Part shown: positions 27,538 through 36,969 of the stretch, one piece after another
Numbering within the stretch: the stretch's first letter is position 1
Layout: every line of letters begins with the position of its first letter
Assembly: GCF_018982965.1 (NCBI RefSeq)
Contig: NZ_JACBYP010000026.1
Location: 17,727 to 81,726 of the forward strand
Reading direction: 5' to 3'
DNA length: 64,000 nt
Origin: Streptomyces mayonensis
GTDB lineage: Bacteria; Actinomycetota; Actinomycetes; Streptomycetales; Streptomycetaceae
Translations under genes and position numbers: made by a program
Notes under the pieces: model-generated
What the model saw: the letters and a program-made list of their open reading frames with translations, nothing else
Databases searched by the model: none
Told to the model about the DNA's origin: nothing

Positions 27538-28728
27538 ATGTCAGGCCGTGACCTGTTCTGTCAGCCCCGTCGCGTACGCCACGGGGCCGCCCTGACCTTG
27601 GTGTTCGCGAGCGTGCTTGCCACGGGCGCGGCCACGGGTTCGTTCTCCGCGGCCGACCGGAAGCCCGAGCCGGAGCCGGTGCGTTCGGCCGCTCCGGCCG
27701 GTGAACCGGGCCGGCACGAGGACGTGGCCCGCGCGGCCGCCCGGGCGATGGCCGACGGCAAGTCCCCCGTGGAGGCCGCCGAACGCGCCGTCAGCCGCAG
27801 CGGCGACCGCTGGGGCGCCGTCTACTCCAGGGGCGAGTACGAGGAGTTGGCGGACGCCCTCGACGGCCGCTACACCGGCGTCGGGGTCTCCGCCCGGCGC
27901 GAGCGCGACGGCGGGATCGAGGTGACCGGGGTGCGCTCCGGCTCACCGGCCGCCGAAGCCGGGATCCGCGAGGGCGACCGGCTGCGCAGCGTCGACGGCG
28001 AGGAGGTCGACGGGCGGCCCGTCACCGAGGTCGTCTCCATACTGCGCGGGGACGCCGAGACCGAGCCCGCCGGCACCGCCGTCCGGCTCGGCCTGGAGCG
28101 GGGCACGCGCGCGTGGACCGAGACGGTGCACCGGGCCCGGCTCTCCACGGACTCCGTGACCGTGCGCACGCTCGCCGACGGCGTCACCGTCGTCGAGGTC
28201 ACCTCCTTCACCAAGGGCGTCGGCGAGCAGGTGCGCGAGGCCGCCGCGCGAGTGCCGTCCGGCACCGGCGTCGTCCTCGACCTGCGCGGCAACTCCGGCG
28301 GCCTGGTCACCGAGGCCGTCACCGCGGCCTCCGCCTTCCTCGACGGCGGCCTGGTCGCCACGTACGACGTGGACGGCGCACAGCGGGCCCTGCACGCCGA
28401 ACCCGGCGGCGACACCGCCAGACCCCTGGTCGCGCTCGTCGACGGCGGCACGATGAGCGCGGCCGAACTCCTCACCGGAGCCCTCCAGGACCGCGGCCGG
28501 GCGGTCGTCCTCGGCTCCCGCACCTTCGGCAAGGGCTCGGTGCAGATGCCGAGCACCCTGCCCGGCGGCTCGGTGGCCGAGCTGACCGTCGGCCACTACC
28601 GCACGCCCTCCGGCCGCGGCGTCGACGGCAGGGGCATCACACCGGACGTGGAGGTCGACCCGGCGGACACCCCGGCCGCCCTGGAACGGGCGCGGACGGT
28701 CCTGAGCGGACTGGGACGCCAGGGCTAG
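27538..28728 (+). CDS. S41-family C-terminal processing protease with PDZ domain
   Basis: 396 residues from ATG at 27538; in-frame readings further upstream run into the terminator and are unlikely. A signal or anchor segment (about 20-40) puts it outside the membrane. PDZ domain around 105-190 (YTGVGVSARR, GSPAAEAGIREGD). Catalytic Ser307 in GGTMSAAELL and Lys332 in SRTFGKGSVQ, 25 residues apart as in CtpA/Prc proteases. It degrades or trims exported proteins at C-termini. The position after ftsEX is suggestive of hydrolase turnover, as Prc-type proteases do elsewhere; inference only. Confidence 0.92.
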   Translation: MSGRDLFCQPRRVRHGAALTLVFASVLATGAATGSFSAADRKPEPEPVRSAAPAGEPGRHEDVARAAARAMADGKSPVEAAERAVSRSGDRWGAVYSRGEYEELADALDGRYTGVGVSARRERDGGIEVTGVRSGSPAAEAGIREGDRLRSVDGEEVDGRPVTEVVSILRGDAETEPAGTAVRLGLERGTRAWTETVHRARLSTDSVTVRTLADGVTVVEVTSFTKGVGEQVREAAARVPSGTGVVLDLRGNSGGLVTEAVTAASAFLDGGLVATYDVDGAQRALHAEPGGDTARPLVALVDGGTMSAAELLTGALQDRGRAVVLGSRTFGKGSVQMPSTLPGGSVAELTVGHYRTPSGRGVDGRGITPDVEVDPADTPAALERARTVLSGLGRQG

Positions 28729-28839
28729 GACCCGGGGCCGGTCGGCCGGCTGGTCGGCCGGGACCTCGGGCAGCCGGTGCGCGGTGCGCGTAATCGGCTT
28801 TCCGCGGGACCCCTCCGTAGTGCCAAAATGGACCGCACT

Positions 28840-29319
28840 ATGGCTAAGGAAAAAGGGCGCAAGCTGATCGCGCAGAACAAGAAGGCGCGGCACGACTACC
28901 AGATCCTCGACACCTACGAGGCAGGTCTCGTCCTGTCCGGGACCGAGGTGAAGTCCCTGCGCCAGGGGAGGGCCTCGCTGGCCGACGGCTTCGTGCAGCT
29001 GGACGGGCACGAGGCGTGGCTGCACAACGTGCACGTCCCGGAGTACAGCCAGGGGACCTGGACCAACCACAGCGCCCGGCGCAAGCGGAAGCTGCTGCTG
29101 CACCGCGTGGAGATCGACAAGCTGGAGGCGAAGTCCCAGGAGACCGGTCACACGATCGTGCCGCTGGCCCTGTACTTCAAGGACGGCCGCGCCAAGATCG
29201 AGATCGCGCTGGCACGCGGCAAGAAGGAGTACGACAAGCGCCAGGCGCTGCGGGAGAAGCAGGACCGCCGCGAGGCGGAGCGGACGATCTCCGCGATCCG
29301 CCGCAAGCAGCGGGCCTGA
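28840..29319 (+). CDS. smpB: SmpB, tmRNA-binding protein
   Basis: 159 residues from ATG at 28840, chosen because [20 protein letters not shown] is the family start; an ATG four codons earlier is possible. Conserved features: [14 protein letters not shown], the VHVPEYSQG segment and a basic C-terminal tail ending RKQRA that enters the ribosomal mRNA channel. SmpB delivers tmRNA to stalled ribosomes. ssrA lies 128 bases downstream on the same strand. Confidence 0.97.
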   Translation: MAKEKGRKLIAQNKKARHDYQILDTYEAGLVLSGTEVKSLRQGRASLADGFVQLDGHEAWLHNVHVPEYSQGTWTNHSARRKRKLLLHRVEIDKLEAKSQETGHTIVPLALYFKDGRAKIEIALARGKKEYDKRQALREKQDRREAERTISAIRRKQRA

Positions 29320-29447
29320 GCCGGAGGAATAGGCTGGCACGTCCGTGCGTTGGTCACGTACGATGGCATCCGCACCTCACAGCGGGTGCACTGCCTCCTC
29401 GGAGGGCCTCTTCGGAGGGCGTCCTGGGAGCGTTGAAAAATCAACAT

Positions 29448-29844
29448 GGGGATGATCGGTTTCGACAGCGGCTGTCGAAGCAGGGGAAGCGTGTCGAGGA
29501 AGCGGCCATGATCTCGTAAACCACAGGCCGAAAAAAATAATCGCCAACACCAAGCGCGATTCCTCCCAGCAGGCCTTCGCCCTCGCTGCCTGATCTCAGG
29601 TAGCAGAGCGAGCCTCCTACTACGGGAGTGTCAGCCCGGGGCTGTTCCCGACCCGGATCCTGGCATCAGCTAGGGGACTAAACCTTGATCCCGGTCACGG
29701 GGTGAAGAGGGAAACCAAACAGTGACTGAGCCCGTCGGAGACTTGTCCGCGTGATCTCCGGGGCCGAGAAAATCGAAGCGGACTGCACACGGAGAAGCCC
29801 TGGTTCCGCACCGTTGGACGCGGGTTCGATTCCCGCCATCTCCA
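29448..29844 (+). ncRNA. ssrA: tmRNA
   Basis: The 5' end GGGGATG (29448-29454) pairs with CATCTCC (29837-29843) as the acceptor stem, with A29844 as discriminator; CCA is not encoded. The T-arm GGGTTCGATTCCC is at about 29822-29834. The tag reading frame is at 29543-29593: GCC resume codon, encoding ANTKRDSSQQAFALAA then TGA, ending in the protease-recognised ALAA. About 397 bases, normal for actinobacteria. It rescues ribosomes stalled on broken mRNA, with SmpB. Confidence 0.97.
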
Positions 29845-29848
29845 CGAG

Positions 29849-29905
29849 GTCGAGGGCGATGCCTGCTTGCGTTCAGCGCGAGCCGCATCGCCCTCGACGC
29901 TTTTG
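29849..29905 (+). terminator. tmRNA terminator
   Basis: Perfect 14-base arms GTCGAGGGCGATGC (29849-29862) and GCATCGCCCTCGAC (29885-29898), then GCTTTT. Confidence 0.88.
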
Positions 29906-29972
29906 TGCGCGTTCGCACGGACGCGCGGACGCGAGGGCTTTCGTCTTCCCCCTCCCGCGCCCTGAGACGCAG

Positions 29973-30005
29973 AGACCCCTCTGGCCCATCGCGCCAGGGG
30001 GGTCT
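29973..30005. terminator. Terminator for the convergent MFS gene
   Basis: AGACCCCTCTGGC (29973-29985) pairs with GCCAGGGGGGTCT (29993-30005), one wobble. It lies 30 bases past the minus-strand MFS stop. Confidence 0.75.
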
Positions 30006-30034
30006 TCGTCTGTGCCCCGGTGCCTTCCGGGCGG

Positions 30035-31513
30035 TCAGTGTTCCCGTCCCACCTCCTGCCGAGGTGCCCGCCGCGGTGGCAGCAGGGTGAGGAGGAGGGC
30101 GGTGGCGGCCGCTGTGAGCGGGATGGCGTAGGCCGCGGCGGGGGAGACGTGCTCCACCGTCCAGCCGCCCGCCGCGCTGCCGCAGGCGATGCCGCCGAGC
30201 AGGCCGGTCACCGCGAGGGTCATCCCCTCGTTCAGGCGCCCGTGCGGGGTGCGCCGCTGGACCAGTGTCATCGTGGTCACCATCGTGGGGGCCGTCGCCA
30301 TCCCGGCGACCAGCAGCGTGAGCGCCAGCAGCGGCAGCGAGCCGCTGAGGGACGCCGCGAGCAGGGGCAGCGTGAGCAGGGCCGTCATCGCCGCGACACA
30401 CCACGGCAGCCGCCGAGCGGCGGGTCCGGCCGGTTTCAGTGCGCCGTACAGCAGTCCCGCCGCACACGAACCCGCCGCCTGGAGGGCGAGGACCACACCG
30501 GCCGCCGCGCGGTGCCCCTGTGCGTCCGCGAACGCGATCGTGACGACCTCCATGGCGCCGAACACGCCGCCCGTCGCCAGGCACACCGCCAGCAGCGGCG
30601 GAATGCCCGCAACCCGCAACGGGGCCTTCGAGGTCGGCCGAGGCCGGGCCGGCGGCTCGGTCGAGCGCTGCGCCGTGAACAGCAGCATGCCGGTCACCAG
30701 CAGCACCACGGCGACGAGCGTGCCCGCCTCCGGGAACAGTGCCGTGCACAGGAACGCCGCCAGGACCGGCCCGAGCATGAAACAGAGCTCGTCCATGGCC
30801 TGTTCGAAGGAGTTCGCGGTGTGCAGCGCGTCCTCGTCGCCCTTCAGCAGGTGGGCCCAGCGGGCGCGGGCCATGCCGCCGGTGTTGGGCGTCGTCGCGG
30901 TGGCGGCGTAGGCGGCGAAGAGGGTCCAGGCGGGCGCACCCGAGCGCACGCACAGCAGCAGCGCGAGCGAACCGAGGGCGGCGACCAGGGTGGCGGGCAG
31001 CGCCGCCCGGGCCTGGCCGTACCGGTCCACGAGCCGCGCCGTCCACGGAGCGACCAGCGCCGTCGCCGCCAGCCCCGTGGCGGTGACGGCGCCCGCCAGG
31101 GCGTACGAGCCACGGGTGCCGGCGATCATCACGACCGCGCTGACGCTGAACATGCCCGCCGGAAGCCGGGCCATGAGGTTCCCGGCCGTGAACGCCCGCG
31201 CGCCGGGCGTCGCGAGCAGTCGCCGGTACGGGCCCGGCGGCCGGCGCCGTGGCCCCGGCCGCCGGCTTCGGGGCCGGAAGTCGGCGACGACCAGGGTGTC
31301 GGCGGTGACGGTGAGGACCGGGGTGTGCGGCCGGGCGGACGCCGCCGCGTCGAGACCAGAGGGGCGGGAGGGATGAAAGCGAGGAGAGGAGACGTAGGTA
31401 CGAGAGCGGGCAGAGGGGTGAGAGGGGACAGAGGGGTGAGAGGGGACAGAGGTACCAGAGGTGACGGAGGGGCGGGAAGGGTGAGGGGAGTGCGAGGGAG
31501 TCGGTTGCGGCAT
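30035..31513 (-). CDS. MFS transporter
   Basis: 492 residues as read from ATG at 31513. Twelve hydrophobic segments from about residue 105 onward. ARLVDRYGQARAALP between helices 2 and 3 is the MFS A-loop equivalent, and the second half contains PTMVTTMTLVQRRTPHGRLNEG. Residues 1-65 are Ser/Pro/His-rich and come from an 18-base minisatellite (31411-31454), so the true start may be further in. Divergent from a LysR regulator with 83 bases between, a common exporter/regulator arrangement. Substrate unknown. Confidence 0.82.
   Translation of the reverse strand: MPQPTPSHSPHPSRPSVTSGTSVPSHPSVPSHPSARSRTYVSSPRFHPSRPSGLDAAASARPHTPVLTVTADTLVVADFRPRSRRPGPRRRPPGPYRRLLATPGARAFTAGNLMARLPAGMFSVSAVVMIAGTRGSYALAGAVTATGLAATALVAPWTARLVDRYGQARAALPATLVAALGSLALLLCVRSGAPAWTLFAAYAATATTPNTGGMARARWAHLLKGDEDALHTANSFEQAMDELCFMLGPVLAAFLCTALFPEAGTLVAVVLLVTGMLLFTAQRSTEPPARPRPTSKAPLRVAGIPPLLAVCLATGGVFGAMEVVTIAFADAQGHRAAAGVVLALQAAGSCAAGLLYGALKPAGPAARRLPWCVAAMTALLTLPLLAASLSGSLPLLALTLLVAGMATAPTMVTTMTLVQRRTPHGRLNEGMTLAVTGLLGGIACGSAAGGWTVEHVSPAAAYAIPLTAAATALLLTLLPPRRAPRQEVGREH
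31411..31454. repeat. 18-base tandem repeat in MFS 5' region
   Basis: CAGAGGGGTGAGAGGGGA repeated about 2.3 times; encodes SHPSVP-type residues on the minus strand if translated. Confidence 0.7.
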
Positions 31514-31596
31514 GCACTCACCGTCGTTCCGGAGCGGCCGGGGGGTCCAACACCTGCTCCCTCGTCATTGACGCACCCCCGTTGTAGATTCGCCGG

Positions 31597-32568
31597 ATGC
31601 CCGCACCCGCCCACCTCGATCCCCGCCTCCTGCGCGCCTTCGTCACCGTCGCCGAGGAGCTGCACTTCACCCGCGCCGCCGCCAGGCTGTACGTCGCCCA
31701 GCAGGCGCTCAGCCGGGACGTGCGGCGCCTGGAGCGGGAACTGGGCGCGGAGTTGTTCCTCAGGACCACCCGGCAGGTGACGCTCACCGCCGACGGCGAG
31801 CGGCTGCTGCCGTACGCCCGCAGTGTCCTGCAGGCCCAGGACGACCTGCTGGCCGCCTTCGGGCAGGCACGCCCCCTGCTGGTCGACCTCAACTCCCCGG
31901 GGCTGGTCACCGGCCGCCTGGTGCTGGAACGGGCCCGCGAACTCGCGCCCGGACTGGAGCTGATGGCGCGCTACGAGAGCGGGCTGACCCATGCCGCCGC
32001 CGAACTCCTCGCGGGCCGCCTCGACGCCTCCCTCGGCCGGTTCGCCGGGCTCGCCCCGACACTGCGGTCCGGTCTCGACCACCAGCCGGTGCGCTACGAG
32101 CCCATGGCCCTCGTCCTGCCCGAGGACCACCCGCTGGCCCGGCTCGCCGAGGTCCCGCTCTCCGCGCTCGCCGGTGAGACCGTGTACGCCGGGGCGGGCA
32201 ACCCGCGCACGCCGGAGTGGACCGACCTCGCGCATCGCCTGTTCGAGGGACGGGGCATCGACGTGGCGCCACCCGTTCCGCTGGCGGTCGGGGAGGAGGA
32301 GTTCCAGCGGATCATGGACAAGACGCGCCACCCGATCCTGGCCGTGGTGAGCTTTCCGGCCATGGCCTCCACCGTGGTGCGGCCACTCGTCGACCCCGTG
32401 CCGCTGTCGCCGGTCTCGCTCGTCTGGCGAAAGGGGCTGGTGCACCCCGCCCTGGACGCGCTGCGCCGGGCGACTGCCCAGGTCGCGGCCGAAAAGGGCT
32501 GGCTGCGGTTCCCCGCAGAGGGGTGGATTCCGGCCATCGACGCGGGTGTGATGTCCGTCCGCAATTGA
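31597..32568 (+). CDS. LysR-family transcriptional regulator
   Basis: 323 residues. N-terminal LysR winged helix-turn-helix (about 8-68): RLLRAFVTVAEELHFTRAAARL, then QQALSRDVRRLERELG. The C-terminal effector-binding domain spans about 95-300. Divergent from the MFS exporter, so probably activates or represses it in response to a small molecule. The DNA between the two starts (31514-31596) should contain its T-N11-A operator; I could not fix one. Confidence 0.9.
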   Translation: MPAPAHLDPRLLRAFVTVAEELHFTRAAARLYVAQQALSRDVRRLERELGAELFLRTTRQVTLTADGERLLPYARSVLQAQDDLLAAFGQARPLLVDLNSPGLVTGRLVLERARELAPGLELMARYESGLTHAAAELLAGRLDASLGRFAGLAPTLRSGLDHQPVRYEPMALVLPEDHPLARLAEVPLSALAGETVYAGAGNPRTPEWTDLAHRLFEGRGIDVAPPVPLAVGEEEFQRIMDKTRHPILAVVSFPAMASTVVRPLVDPVPLSPVSLVWRKGLVHPALDALRRATAQVAAEKGWLRFPAEGWIPAIDAGVMSVRN

Positions 32569-32725
32569 CACGGGGCAACCACACATCCTCCGCGTGCGCT
32601 ACATTCTTTCCCTGAGCACGGTGTGATACAGGGGGCGCTCGAACCTGGTGGGGGCCGGTTCGGCCGACGAGTGCTCGGAGTCGTATGCGCACCCGGAAAT
32701 GTTCCGTGGGGGGAAGTGCGCGCGC

Positions 32726-34774
32726 GTGAAGAAATGGCAAAAAGACGCCCAACCGGAGTGGCCCGAAGCCGAGTCCGGGGCTCGTGATCTCCCGGAGGCA
32801 AGACAGGATGCCGACGCCACCGAGGTGTTTCCGGCGACCCGCCCCTTCCCGCCCGCAGGGGAGTCCCCGATGAGCGCGGCGGCCTCCGGCGGCGCCGGAT
32901 CCGGATCCGGGTCCGGATCCCGCCCCGGGGCCGAAGCCGAGTCCGGGGCGGACGCGGGGTGGTTCGGGAGTTCCGGTCGTACCACGCGCCGTCATGCGGC
33001 TCCGGACGCCGGGGAGACGGAGGCCCTCGGGGCCCGAATAGGCCAGGACCGCGACCGTCGCGCCGACGGTGACCACCGCGCCGCCCCCGACGGAACCGTC
33101 CGCACCGACGGGCCTGCCGGCGTCGCGCCCTCCACGGCCGCGGCCGGTCCGGCCCGTCCCCGCCACGCGGCCTCCGACCCGATGACCCGGGGCCGGATCA
33201 CGTGGGGTCAGGCCGACCGGACCGGCGCGGAGGCAGGCCACCCCGGCCGACCGGGCGCCGCCACGGACCAGTTCGCGCCAAGGCAGCCGGAGCAGAGTGC
33301 TCCGCACCGGGGCGTCCCGCAGCAACCCGGCCCGAACCGGACGGCGACCCCCCGCCCGTCCGCCCCGGAGCCGTCCGTCCCGGGCCCGTCCACGCCGAGT
33401 TGGTCCACCCCGGGCCCGTCCGCCCCGGGCCCGTCCGCCTCGGCCCGGCCGGGTCCGGACCGGGACGGCCTCGCCCCGGACAGCGACCCCGCCGGTATCG
33501 GCCGCACCGAGATCCTCCCGACCCGGCCCGGCCCTGTCGCCCCGCCCACCGCGCCCATCGCGCCCGCCGCCACCGGGGGCAACGGCGCCCGGGATGCGGA
33601 TCGTACGGACGTGCTGCCGTACGGCGCCCGGGATGCGGACCGTACGGACGTGCTGCCGTCGGTCGCCCGGGACACCGACCGTACGGACGTGCTGCCGTCG
33701 GTCGCCCGCGATGCGGACCGTACGGACGTGCTGCCGTCGGCCGCCCGGGGAGACACCGACCGTACGGACCTGCTCCCGCCGGCCACCCCGGCCACCCCGG
33801 CCACCCCGGACACCGGCCGTACCGACGTCCTCCCCTCCGTCCCCCCGGACGTCACGGCGTCGCCCACACGTGTCATCCCCACGGCCGGCCCCGCCACCGC
33901 ACCCCTGCGCGACCCCTGGCAGGAGGACCCCGGCGCCGACGGGGACGCCGACGCCGACGCCGGTGACCACACCCACGACCCGCACGAGGTGACGGTCCAA
34001 CTCGACGCCGTCCAACTGGGCGACGGTGTGATCCGCCGGGCCGACAGCGGCGGCCACCGCAAGGGCAAGACCCGCGCCGAAGCCTCCGACGGACCGGTCT
34101 TCGTCGACTCCTCGGGCCGCCGCACCCGCCTCTACCGCCGCCTCGGCATCCTCGTCGGCATCGCCTGCGCGGTCTACGCCGTCGTCATCGTCTCCACACT
34201 GCTCTCCGGCAACTCCGACGCGCCCTGGCTGCCCGTCCCCGGCCAGGAGGAGGGCAAGCCGGCCGGCCAGGTCGACACGACCCCGCTGCCCTCGGAGCCG
34301 GCGCAGCCCTCCGCCACCGGCACCGCCACCGCACCGGCCGACCCCTCCGCGGGCACCGGCGTGACGACCGCGCCGGGCTCCGACGCCCCCGCAGCCGGTA
34401 CGTCCGGCGCGACCGGCACCACCACGGGGCAGCCCGGCACCAGCACCGGCCCCGAGTCCCCGGCGGGCGGCACCGACCCGAACCCCGGCGAGACCGGCGG
34501 CACCGGCGAGAACGCCCCCGACCCGGGGCAGTCGTCGCCGCAGGCGCCGGGGTCCACCGACCCGTCCGCCCCGACGGGCGGCGGAGACGCCACGACCGAC
34601 CCGACCGCGCCCACCGGCGACCCCACGGGCACCGACCCCGGCGCGGGCGGCACCAACGCCAACGGCGTCAGCGACGACTCACCCGTCGCCGGATCCGCCG
34701 GCGGACCCGTCACCGTCGCCGAACAGAGCGACCCCTCCACGTCCCTTTCCCTGTCCCCGGAGAACACCCTCTGA
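32726..34774 (+). CDS. matA: MatA, membrane-anchored protein of the PNAG-type adhesin locus
   Basis: About 682 residues from GTG at 32726, chosen because KKWQKDAQPEWPEAES looks like a real N-terminus and a G-rich site precedes it. Layout: long charged, Pro/Ala-rich N-terminal region; five tandem ARDADRTDVLP-type repeats (33587-33784) with flanking T-E-V-F-P and T-E-I-L-P variants; one transmembrane helix at about 469-494 (RLGILVGIACAVYAVVIVS); a Thr/Pro/Gly-rich extracytoplasmic tail. The TGATG junction couples it to matB. In Streptomyces MatA and MatB are needed for poly-beta-1,6-N-acetylglucosamine and pellet formation. The identification rests mainly on the neighbour and topology. Confidence 0.78.
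   Translation: MKKWQKDAQPEWPEAESGARDLPEARQDADATEVFPATRPFPPAGESPMSAAASGGAGSGSGSGSRPGAEAESGADAGWFGSSGRTTRRHAAPDAGETEALGARIGQDRDRRADGDHRAAPDGTVRTDGPAGVAPSTAAAGPARPRHAASDPMTRGRITWGQADRTGAEAGHPGRPGAATDQFAPRQPEQSAPHRGVPQQPGPNRTATPRPSAPEPSVPGPSTPSWSTPGPSAPGPSASARPGPDRDGLAPDSDPAGIGRTEILPTRPGPVAPPTAPIAPAATGGNGARDADRTDVLPYGARDADRTDVLPSVARDTDRTDVLPSVARDADRTDVLPSAARGDTDRTDLLPPATPATPATPDTGRTDVLPSVPPDVTASPTRVIPTAGPATAPLRDPWQEDPGADGDADADAGDHTHDPHEVTVQLDAVQLGDGVIRRADSGGHRKGKTRAEASDGPVFVDSSGRRTRLYRRLGILVGIACAVYAVVIVSTLLSGNSDAPWLPVPGQEEGKPAGQVDTTPLPSEPAQPSATGTATAPADPSAGTGVTTAPGSDAPAAGTSGATGTTTGQPGTSTGPESPAGGTDPNPGETGGTGENAPDPGQSSPQAPGSTDPSAPTGGGDATTDPTAPTGDPTGTDPGAGGTNANGVSDDSPVAGSAGGPVTVAEQSDPSTSLSLSPENTL
33587..33784 (+). 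repeat. Five tandem 39/42-base repeats encoding DRTDVLP units
   Basis: Units start at 33587, 33626, 33665, 33704 (39 bases each) and 33743 (42 bases). Each encodes A-R-D-(A/T)-D-R-T-D-(V/L)-L-P. Threonine and the V/L-L-P tail are invariant. Confidence 0.92.
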
Positions 34775-36969
34775 TGGCATCCCGCACCCGCCGTCACGGG
34801 GCCGCGCGCAGCGCCCGTGGGGGCTCCCGCCGACGCCTGCCGTTGCGCCTGCTGCTTCCGCTGCTCGTCCTGGTCGCCCTGGTGGCGATGCTCATGCTGC
34901 GCGGATACGTGCACAGCGAGATCCTCGCCGACCACCGCGTCCAGCCGCCCGCCGCCACCGACAAGGTGCCACAGAAGATCCTCGAGGGCGGCCCGGTCAT
35001 CGACGTCCGCGGCGGCCGCACCGAAGGCCTGAGCGTCCCCGACCACCGGCTCGTCCTCACCTTCGACGACGGCCCGGACCCGACCTGGACGCCGCGCGTC
35101 CTGGACGTGCTGAAGAAGCACGACGCGCACGCGGTCTTCTTCGTCACCGGCACCATGGCCTCCCGCTACCCGGACCTCGTCAAGCGCATGGTCGACGAGG
35201 GGCACGAGGTGGGCCTGCACACCTTCAACCACCCCGACCTCTCCTACCAGTCCAAGAAGCGCATCGACTGGGAGCTGTCGCAGAACCAGTTGGCGATCAC
35301 CGGCGCGGCCGGCGTCCGGACCTCGCTGTTCCGGCCGCCGTACTCCTCCTTCGCCGACGCCATGGACAACAAGTCCTGGCCGGTCACCGAGTACATAGGC
35401 AGCCGCGGTTACATCACCGTCGTCAACAACACCGACAGCGAGGACTGGAAGAAGCCCGGCGTCCACGAGATCATCCGCCGCGCCACCCCGCACGGCGGCA
35501 AGGGCGCCATCGTCCTGATGCACGACTCCGGCGGCGACCGCCACCAGACGGTGCGGGCCCTGGACAAGTTCCTGCCCGACCTGAAGGAGAGGGGCTACGA
35601 GTTCGCCAACCTCACCGAGGCCCTGGACGTGCCCAGCGCCATGACCCCGGTGACGGGTGCCGAACTGTGGAAGGGCAAGGCGTGGGTCTTCCTGGTCCAG
35701 GCCTCGGAGAAGATCACCGACGCCCTGGTGGTGGGCCTCGCGGTCATCGGCACCCTGGTCATCGGCCGCTTCGGCCTGATGCTGCTCCTCTCCGCCGTCC
35801 ACGCCCGCAAGGTCCGCCGCAGGAGCTTCGGCTGGGGGCCGCCGGTCACCGAACCGGTGACGGTGCTGGTCCCGGCGTACAACGAGGCCAAGTGCATCGA
35901 GAACACGGTGCGTTCGCTGGTGGCGAGCGATCACCCGGTGGAGGTCATCGTCGTCGACGACGGTTCCACCGACGGCACCGCCCGGATCGTGGAGGGCCTT
36001 GGCCTGCCGGGCGTCCGGGTGATCCGCCAGCTCAACGCGGGCAAGCCGGCCGCCCTCAACCGCGGCCTGGCGAACGCGCGTTACGACATCGTCGTGATGA
36101 TGGACGGCGACACCGTCTTCGAACCGGCCACCGTCCGCGAACTCGTCCAGCCCTTCGGCGACCCGAAGGTCGGCGCCGTGGCGGGCAACGCGAAGGTCGG
36201 CAACCGGGACAGCCTCATCGGCGCCTGGCAGCACATCGAGTACGTGATGGGCTTCAACCTGGACCGCCGGATGTACGACGTCCTCGGCTGCATGCCGACC
36301 ATCCCCGGCGCCGTCGGCGCCTTCCGCCGCTCCGCCCTGGCACCCATCGGCGGCATGAGCGACGACACGCTCGCCGAGGACACCGACGTGACCATGGCGC
36401 TGCACCGGGCCGGCTGGCGCGTGGTCTACGCCGAGAACGCCCGCGCGTGGACCGAGGCGCCCGAGACCGTCCAGCAGCTGTGGTCCCAGCGCTACCGCTG
36501 GTCGTACGGCACCATGCAGGCCATCTGGAAGCACCGCCGCGCGGTGATCGAGAAGGGCCCCTCGGGGCGTTTCGGCCGCGTGGGCCTGCCCTTCGTCTCC
36601 CTGTTCATGGTCCTGGCCCCGCTCCTCGCCCCGCTGATCGACGTCTTCCTGCTCTACGGCATCGTCTTCGGACCGACCCAGAAGACGATCGTGGCGTGGC
36701 TGGGCGTCCTCGCCGTCCAGGCCGTCTGCGCGGCGTACGCCTTCCGGCTCGACCGTGAACGCATGACCCACCTGATCTCGCTGCCCCTGCAGCAGATCCT
36801 CTACCGCCAGCTCATGTACGTGGTGCTGCTCCAGTCCTGGATCACCGCGCTCACCGGCGGCCGGCTGCGCTGGCAGAAGCTGCGGCGCACCGGTGTCGTC
36901 GAGGCGCCCGGCGGCGCGGTGCCGCACCGGCGTTCACGGAGCAGCGACGATCGGAGGCCCGTGGCATGA
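34774..36969 (+). CDS. matB: MatB, polysaccharide deacetylase plus GT2 synthase (PNAG-type)
   Basis: 731 residues, two enzymes in one chain. An N-terminal membrane helix (about 23-45), then a NodB-type deacetylase with LTFDDGPD (Asp98, Asp99) and HTFNHPD (His149, His153), the metal triad of PgaB/IcaB enzymes. A further helix at about 310-345, then a processive GT2: VPAYNE, VVDDGSTDGT, MDGD (444-446), EDTD (Asp536 as general base) and QRYRW (572-576), then C-terminal helices, as in IcaA/PgaC. It should polymerise GlcNAc from UDP-GlcNAc and partly deacetylate it outside. Overlaps matA by one base and the next gene by four. Confidence 0.92.
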   Translation: MASRTRRHGAARSARGGSRRRLPLRLLLPLLVLVALVAMLMLRGYVHSEILADHRVQPPAATDKVPQKILEGGPVIDVRGGRTEGLSVPDHRLVLTFDDGPDPTWTPRVLDVLKKHDAHAVFFVTGTMASRYPDLVKRMVDEGHEVGLHTFNHPDLSYQSKKRIDWELSQNQLAITGAAGVRTSLFRPPYSSFADAMDNKSWPVTEYIGSRGYITVVNNTDSEDWKKPGVHEIIRRATPHGGKGAIVLMHDSGGDRHQTVRALDKFLPDLKERGYEFANLTEALDVPSAMTPVTGAELWKGKAWVFLVQASEKITDALVVGLAVIGTLVIGRFGLMLLLSAVHARKVRRRSFGWGPPVTEPVTVLVPAYNEAKCIENTVRSLVASDHPVEVIVVDDGSTDGTARIVEGLGLPGVRVIRQLNAGKPAALNRGLANARYDIVVMMDGDTVFEPATVRELVQPFGDPKVGAVAGNAKVGNRDSLIGAWQHIEYVMGFNLDRRMYDVLGCMPTIPGAVGAFRRSALAPIGGMSDDTLAEDTDVTMALHRAGWRVVYAENARAWTEAPETVQQLWSQRYRWSYGTMQAIWKHRRAVIEKGPSGRFGRVGLPFVSLFMVLAPLLAPLIDVFLLYGIVFGPTQKTIVAWLGVLAVQAVCAAYAFRLDRERMTHLISLPLQQILYRQLMYVVLLQSWITALTGGRLRWQKLRRTGVVEAPGGAVPHRRSRSSDDRRPVA

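Noticed and set aside
29448..29900. Genomic island inserted at ssrA
   Set aside because: tmRNA genes are common integration sites, but no integrase or direct repeat of the tmRNA end follows; ordinary MFS/LysR genes come next.
33587..33784. CRISPR array
   Set aside because: The repeats are contiguous, in frame and encode a protein motif; there are no unique spacers.
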